Assembly: GCA_963529855.1 (NCBI GenBank) | Contig: CAURZK010000006.1 | Location: 62,001-126,000 of the forward strand | Origin: 34-65-8 sp963529855 | GTDB taxonomy: Bacteria > Pseudomonadota > Alphaproteobacteria > Sphingomonadales > Sphingomonadaceae | Direction of reading: 5' to 3' | Length of the DNA: 64,000 nucleotides | Part shown: positions 59,695 to 64,000 of the stretch, in pieces | Layout of the letters: every line of letters starts with the position of its first letter | Numbering within the stretch: the first letter of the stretch is position 1 | The notes under the pieces: generated by a model | What the model was told of the DNA's origin: nothing | The model's input: the letters and a program-made list of their open reading frames with translations, nothing else | Databases searched by the model: none | Program-made: the position numbers and the translations under genes

Positions 59695-60111
59695 CTACCG
59701 CGCGAACAACCGCCCCAGATCCTCGAACGCCTTCATCTCCAGCGCATTGCCTGCAGGGTCGCGGAAGAACATCGTGGCTTGTTCGCCGGGCTGGCCCTTG
59801 AAACGCACAGTGGGTTCGATTTCGAACCGCGTGCCCGCGGCGACCAGGCGGTCGGCGAGTTCCTGCCACTGCGCCATTTCCAGCACGATCCCGAAGTGCG
59901 GCACCGGCACATCGTGCCCGTCGACCGCGTTCGCGGCGCGGTCGCCGCTGCCTGGCGAAAGGTGCGCAACGATCTGGTGGCCATAGAAGTCGAAGTCGAT
60001 CCATTGCTCGCTGCTGCGCCCCTCCGGGCAGCCCATGGTGCCGCCATAGAAAGCGCGCGCGGCGGCGAGATCGTCGACGGGGAAGGCGAGGTGGAAGGGG
60101 CGCAGGGTCAT
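59695..60111 (-). CDS. VOC family dioxygenase/glyoxalase-like protein
   Basis: Protein of 138 aa: FHLAFPVDDLAAARAFYGGT at the N-terminus and DPAGNALEMKAFEDLG at the C-terminus, with His7, His75 region (HFGIVLEM) and the terminal glutamate as likely metal ligands. It resembles small VOC proteins annotated near glutathione enzymes; a GST gene is divergent from it here. The substrate is unknown. Confidence 0.88.
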   Translation of the reverse strand: MTLRPFHLAFPVDDLAAARAFYGGTMGCPEGRSSEQWIDFDFYGHQIVAHLSPGSGDRAANAVDGHDVPVPHFGIVLEMAQWQELADRLVAAGTRFEIEPTVRFKGQPGEQATMFFRDPAGNALEMKAFEDLGRLFAR

Positions 60112-60215
60112 GGAGCACAGACTAGCCTGCTGGCAGCGCAGGGAAAAGCCCGCGCAGCCTCGACAGTCACTGCCCGACCCTCTAACCCGCCCCGGCAGGC
60201 AAGGTGGGCGAGCGC

Positions 60216-60893
60216 ATGAAACTGATTATCGGCAACAAGAACTATTCCAGCTGGTCGCTGCGCGCTTGGCTAGCCGCCAAGCAATCGGGCCTCGCGTTCG
60301 AGGAGCTGATCGTCAACATCGGCAGCGACGACTGGCAAACCGCGCGCCGCAGTTCGGACGAGATCATGCCCAGCGGCAAGGTGCCGATCCTGTGGGACGA
60401 CGATGTCGTCGTGTGGGACAGCATGGCGATCCTCGAATACCTCGGCGACAAGGTCGGGCGCGATCGATACTGGCCCAAGGGCGACGCGGCGCGCGGCATG
60501 GCGCGTTCCGCCGTTGCCGAAATGCATTCGTCCTTTCAGGCGCTGCGCAGCGAATGCCCGATGAACGTGCGCGCGCGGGTCGAAGGATTGAAGATTACCG
60601 AGCAATGCCGCGGCGATATCGTACGCGTTCTGCAATTGTGGGCGGAGGCGCGGGCGCGGTTTGGGCAGGGCGGGCCATTCCTGTTCGGCACCTTTGGCGC
60701 AGCGGACGTGTTCTTCGCCCCCGTGGTCAGCCGCTTCGTCACCTACGGCATCGGCGTGCCGGGTTTTGCCCAGGCCTACATGGAAACGGTGTGGGAACAG
60801 GAATGGATGCAGCAATGGATCGCGGCTGCGGAAGAGGAAGAATGGACCATCGAGCAATACGAGCGCGCGCCCGGCAGCAAGTCGCGCGGCTGA
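60216..60893 (+). CDS. Glutathione S-transferase family protein
   Basis: Cytosolic protein of 225 aa. The thioredoxin-like domain opens KLIIGNKNYSSWSLRAWLAA, with Ser in the active-site position, and has GKVPILWDDDVVVWDSMAIL with the cis-proline and glutathione-binding aspartate-serine pair. A helical domain follows. The reaction is undefined. The next gene starts inside its last 52 bases. Confidence 0.9.
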   Translation: MKLIIGNKNYSSWSLRAWLAAKQSGLAFEELIVNIGSDDWQTARRSSDEIMPSGKVPILWDDDVVVWDSMAILEYLGDKVGRDRYWPKGDAARGMARSAVAEMHSSFQALRSECPMNVRARVEGLKITEQCRGDIVRVLQLWAEARARFGQGGPFLFGTFGAADVFFAPVVSRFVTYGIGVPGFAQAYMETVWEQEWMQQWIAAAEEEEWTIEQYERAPGSKSRG

Positions 60894-61750
60894 TCGCGGC
60901 CATTGCGGCGCTGGCGCTTATTGCGCCTGCCCCGGCGATGGCATGGGGTTACTTCGGGCACCGCACCACTGCGCAGATCGCCATGGCCAATGTCACGCCG
61001 CAAACGCGTGCGGCCATTGCGCGGCTACTGGCCTACGAGGCGCAGATCGGCACCCCCGGGTGCGCGCTCGCCACGCTGGAAGATGCAGCGACATGGCCAG
61101 ATTGCATCCGCCGCGAAGGATGGCGCTGGGGCTATACCGCCGCCTGGCATTACCGGACCGCGCCGGTGTGCGAGGCTTACGACCCGCGAGCAAACTGCGC
61201 GGGCGGCAACTGCGTGACCGCGCAAGTGACCCGCAATCAGCGTATTCTTGCCGATGAAAGCCTGCCCGCGAATGTCCGGCTGGAAGCGCTGGCGTTCATG
61301 GTCCACTTCGCCGGTGATGTGCACATGCCGCTTCATTCGGGCGACAAGGACGACCGCGGCGGCAATGACCGGATAACGGCCTACGGGATCGTGCCTGATC
61401 TCAACTTGCACTCCATCTGGGATAGCGCTCTGGCCGAACGCGCGATCACCAGTGCCGATCCGCCGCTCGTGCGCCAATACACGCCCGAGGAACGCGCCGG
61501 CATCGCCACCGGTGGGCCGGACGAGTGGGGCCGCGAAAGCTGGCAACTGGCGCGCGAATTCGTTTATCGCACCGCCTTCGACCGCGACCCGTGCGCAGGC
61601 GACCTGCCGCTGGAAACCACGCTCAGCCAGGAAGACATCGTCGAAGCGATCCCAGTCTCGCAGCAGCGGATCACGCAAGCAGGCCTCCGGATCGCGCACC
61701 TGCTGGACGAGGCGTTCGCGCCAGGGCCGCTGTCTTCTGCGGAACGCTAG
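60842..61750 (+). CDS. Secreted S1/P1-type nuclease
   Basis: Zinc-dependent single-strand nuclease/3'-nucleotidase of 302 aa. A basic n-region and hydrophobic core (LIAAIAALALIAPAPAMA) end just before Trp of the mature WGYFGHRTTAQIA, where the N-terminal Trp is the conserved zinc ligand. Further ligands are in WHYRTAP, FAGDVHMPLHSGD and HSIWDS. The ATG at 60842 is needed to include the positively charged start of the signal peptide. It could supply nucleotides and phosphate, complementing the 5'-nucleotidase at 8.8 kb. Confidence 0.9.
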   Translation: MDHRAIRARARQQVARLIAAIAALALIAPAPAMAWGYFGHRTTAQIAMANVTPQTRAAIARLLAYEAQIGTPGCALATLEDAATWPDCIRREGWRWGYTAAWHYRTAPVCEAYDPRANCAGGNCVTAQVTRNQRILADESLPANVRLEALAFMVHFAGDVHMPLHSGDKDDRGGNDRITAYGIVPDLNLHSIWDSALAERAITSADPPLVRQYTPEERAGIATGGPDEWGRESWQLAREFVYRTAFDRDPCAGDLPLETTLSQEDIVEAIPVSQQRITQAGLRIAHLLDEAFAPGPLSSAER

Positions 61751-62214
61751 GGCACGCGCTTCGTCTCGTAGCGCGATCCATCTTTTCGCGCATAGCCATC
61801 GGCGTCGAACACCATGTCGATGTCGGGATATTCGCCGCTGTCGCCTTCGCGCGCCCCGGCACTGATCGCGACGAACACGCAGTCCTCGCCAGTTCGGTTC
61901 TGCAGGTGGTGCCCGTTACGCGCACCGGCGGGCCAGGCCAGCACGTCGCCGGGGCGGATGACCGTTTCACCCTCGTCCTCGACCAGTACCGCCTCGCCAG
62001 CCAGCATCACGACCAGCTCGTCCTGGCCTGCATGCCAGTGGCGCTGGCTGGACCACGCGCCGGGCTTCAGCACGACGTGGCTTGCACCCATCGAAGTGAG
62101 ACCCGCGGCCGGCGCGAGGCGGCGATACCACCTGCCCTCCACCTCGCGGTCGTATGGCGGCGGGTAGCCGGTTAGGTTGGTCTGCGGGATCGCATCCAGA
62201 TCGAGCTTGGGCAT
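61747..62214 (-). CDS. Cupin domain protein
   Basis: Protein of 155 aa beginning MPKLDLDAIPQTNLTGYPPP. The cupin motif 1 is QRHWHAGQDELVVMLAGEAV and motif 2 is GDVLAWPAGARNGHHLQNRT, so a metal site with His and Glu ligands is likely. Some relatives act on small sugars or organic acids; the function is not known. The stop overlaps the nuclease stop on CTAG, and the gene is divergent from dapE. Confidence 0.88.
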   Translation of the reverse strand: MPKLDLDAIPQTNLTGYPPPYDREVEGRWYRRLAPAAGLTSMGASHVVLKPGAWSSQRHWHAGQDELVVMLAGEAVLVEDEGETVIRPGDVLAWPAGARNGHHLQNRTGEDCVFVAISAGAREGDSGEYPDIDMVFDADGYARKDGSRYETKRVP

Positions 62215-62266
62215 TGCTGGTCTCCGGCGCTGGAAAGCTGCGCGCCCCTCGTCTAACCCCTTTGCG

Positions 62267-63400
62267 ATGCAGGATGCCAGCACGCTCGCCGAACAGCTTA
62301 TCGCCGCGCCCAGCGTGACGCCCGCCACCGGGCTGGTGTTCGACGTGCTCGAGGCCTTGCTGACGCCGCTTGACTTTGCAGTGCATCGCTTCACACGAGG
62401 CGAAGCGCCCGACGGGCCTGTCGAGAACCTGTTTGCCATCCGCCCCGGTCCTGCCGGTTCGCGCCACCTGGCTTTCGCCGGCCATCTCGACGTCGTACCG
62501 CCGGGCGAAGGTTGGACCAGCGCACCCTTTGCGCCCGAGCGGCGGGGAGAACTGCTTTACGGCCGCGGTGCTGTCGACATGAAGGGCGCGATCGCCGCGA
62601 TGGTTGCGGCAGTAGCAGAGGTGCCTCCGGACACGGGCACAATCAGCTTCATCGTAACTGGAGACGAGGAAGGCCCGGCCGTCCACGGCACCCGCGCGCT
62701 GATCGATTTCATGGCCGAACATGGCCACCAGCCGGACCTGTGCCTGGTGGGCGAACCCACCAGCGTGAACCGGCTGGGCGACATGATGAAAATCGGGCGG
62801 CGCGGATCGCTCAACGTCTGGCTGGAGGTTGCTGGCACGCAGGGCCATGTCGCCTATCCGCATCTGGCCGATAATCCGCTGCCGAAAATGGTGGCGCTGC
62901 TGGCCGAGCTCGACGCGATAGTGCTGGATGAAGGCACGGACTGGTTCCAGCCCTCCAACCTGGAAATCACGCAGATCGAGGCGCCCAACCCGGCCACGAA
63001 CGTCATTCCGGCGATGGCCCGCGCGCGGCTTTCGGTACGGTTCAATGACCTGCATACCGGCACCGAACTGGCCGAGCGCATCACCGCGGTTGCTCAGCGT
63101 CACGGTGGTACCGCGCGCCCGGTCATTTCGGGCGAGCCGTTCCTGACCCCGCCCGGTGAATTTTCCGCCATAGTGGCGGCGGCGGTGGAGGCCGAGACCG
63201 GCCTCCTGCCCGAACCGTCGACCACTGGCGGCACATCCGACGCGCGGTTCCTGCGCGCCGTATGCCCGGTAATCGAGTTCGGCCTGTGCAACGCGACCAT
63301 GCACAAGCGGGACGAAGCCGTGGCACTGGCCGATCTCGACACGCTGACACGAATCTATCGCCGCATCGCGATTGCGGCGCTTGGGGGAGATACCGAATGA
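62267..63400 (+). CDS. dapE: Succinyl-diaminopimelate desuccinylase
   Basis: Zinc enzyme of lysine and peptidoglycan precursor synthesis, 377 aa. M20-family motifs are AFAGHLDVVPPGEGW, YGRGAVDMKGAIAAM and IVTGDEEGPAVHGT, and the C-terminal GGTSDARFLRAVCPVIEFG fits DapE. The ATG is 52 bases from the divergent cupin start. It overlaps the symporter gene as ATGA. Confidence 0.95.
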   Translation: MQDASTLAEQLIAAPSVTPATGLVFDVLEALLTPLDFAVHRFTRGEAPDGPVENLFAIRPGPAGSRHLAFAGHLDVVPPGEGWTSAPFAPERRGELLYGRGAVDMKGAIAAMVAAVAEVPPDTGTISFIVTGDEEGPAVHGTRALIDFMAEHGHQPDLCLVGEPTSVNRLGDMMKIGRRGSLNVWLEVAGTQGHVAYPHLADNPLPKMVALLAELDAIVLDEGTDWFQPSNLEITQIEAPNPATNVIPAMARARLSVRFNDLHTGTELAERITAVAQRHGGTARPVISGEPFLTPPGEFSAIVAAAVEAETGLLPEPSTTGGTSDARFLRAVCPVIEFGLCNATMHKRDEAVALADLDTLTRIYRRIAIAALGGDTE

Positions 63401-64000
63401 CCGACGCAGCCATCGCCGCACCCGAGGCGCCGAAGGTCGACCACAACCGCCTGCAATGGCGCATCCTGATCGGCTTCGTCGCCGGGCTCGTTGGTGGTCT
63501 GCTGGTCTATACTTTCGCCCGAGATGCAGCCTGGGTGGATACCGTCGTCACATACGTCACCGGCCCCATCGGACAGATTTTCTTGCGGTTGCTGTTCATG
63601 CTGGTGATCCCGCTGCTGTTCAGCGCGCTGGTGGTGGGCATTGCCGAGATGGGCGAGGTCAAATCATTGGGGCGGGTCGGCCTCAAGACGCTGGGCTACA
63701 CCGTGATCGTCTCCTCGATCGCGGTTGCGATTTCGCTGGCGCTGGTGAACTTGATCCAGCCGGGACGGGGGGTGGACCCGGTGGCGGCGCAGGAGCTGCT
63801 GGAACAGGGCGCGGAAGGCGCCTCCAGCATTGTGGAGGCGAGCGCGACCAGCGATGCAGGGGTCAACCAGGTCATTGCCATCGTGCCGAACAACATCATC
63901 GCGGCGATGTCGGCCAACGACATCCTGGCGGTCATGTTCTTCGCTCTGTTCTTCGGCATCGGCCTGCTGCTGGTGCAAACCCAGCGGACCGAAACGCTGA
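63397..64000 (+). CDS. Dicarboxylate/amino-acid:cation symporter (DAACS), 5' part
   Basis: Membrane transporter cut by the right edge after 201 codons. The N-terminus MTDAAIAAPEAPKVDHNRLQ leads into the first membrane segments. PIGQIFLRLLFMLVIPLLFSALVVGIAEMG is the DAACS signature region, here split by me as PIGQIFLRLLFMLVIPLLFS and following residues; NDILAVMFFALFFGIGLL is also typical. Likely substrates are glutamate, aspartate or C4-dicarboxylates. It is translationally coupled to dapE. Confidence 0.9.
   Translation, partial: MTDAAIAAPEAPKVDHNRLQWRILIGFVAGLVGGLLVYTFARDAAWVDTVVTYVTGPIGQIFLRLLFMLVIPLLFSALVVGIAEMGEVKSLGRVGLKTLGYTVIVSSIAVAISLALVNLIQPGRGVDPVAAQELLEQGAEGASSIVEASATSDAGVNQVIAIVPNNIIAAMSANDILAVMFFALFFGIGLLLVQTQRTETL

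Noticed and set aside
1..64000. CRISPR arrays, tRNA, rRNA, transposons or prophage
   Set aside because: No regular spacer-repeat arrays, tRNA-like cloverleaf ends, transposase-like proteins or phage structural genes were seen on reading both strands.

Overview
The window is GC-rich chromosomal DNA from an alphaproteobacterium, most likely Sphingomonadales and probably Erythrobacteraceae. That placement is inference from protein style: a TonB-dependent receptor, an HWE histidine kinase, an EF-hand protein beside an OmpR-type two-component pair, PstS next to a phosphate-type porin, a long two-ACT GlnD, and many GTG/TTG starts with 4-base ATGA/GTGA overlaps. No rRNA, tRNA, CRISPR array, transposase or phage gene was seen, and no gene-free stretch exceeds about 250 bases. 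Both edges cut a gene: a cation diffusion facilitator on the left and a dicarboxylate/cation symporter on the right.

Layout. 0-2.7 kb (minus): sdaA, a short solute-binding-like lipoprotein and a CDF transporter. 2.8-10.5 kb (plus): gyrB, a frameshifted small membrane gene, an AI-2E-type permease, an M50-like protease, a BaiN-type flavoprotein and a 5'-nucleotidase lipoprotein. 10.5-17.2 kb (minus): a leucine-degradation-like cluster (ivd, AbgT-type transporter, mccB), then an acyltransferase, a DUF1295 membrane enzyme and a TetR regulator. 17.3-25.5 kb: HWE kinase, midA/lgt on the opposite strand, acyl-CoA ligase and glnD. 25.6-34 kb: TonB receptor, yggS, thiE-like gene, ftsK and a DUF2157/GDYXXLXY pair. 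33.8-36.2 kb: pstS and a phosphate-type porin, each behind a Pho-box-like repeat. 36.3-50.4 kb: ald, a diguanylate cyclase, AspH-like and thioesterase genes, two peptidases, VOC and cupin genes, an EF-hand protein with a two-component pair, and a HerA-like ATPase. 50.5-57.7 kb: pabBC fusion, RluA-type synthase, arfB, rpmG, lolA, rnpA-yidD-yidC-yihA. 57.7-59.7 kb: a patch of small poorly characterised genes separated by related short repeats. 59.7-64 kb: VOC, GST, S1/P1 nuclease, cupin, dapE and the symporter.

How the parts work together. Several units have clear physiology: phosphate scavenging, branched-chain amino-acid catabolism, membrane-protein and lipoprotein biogenesis (yidC, lgt, lolA), and folate synthesis. 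Expression signals stand out in places. gyrB looks leaderless; yggS and thiE appear to share one AT-rich -10 core and start almost at it; yidC and the HWE kinase have 17-bp-spaced promoters. Six of eight convergent gene junctions are separated by -4 to +3 bases, three of them overlapping both stop codons on one CTAG.

No clearly new multi-gene system was found. The best leads are the 57.7-59.7 kb small-gene patch with an ACP-like membrane protein between 41-base repeats, the structured, terminator-ended stretch before rnpA (possible small RNA), the AbgT transporter inside a leucine operon, and the leaderless/shared-promoter architecture.
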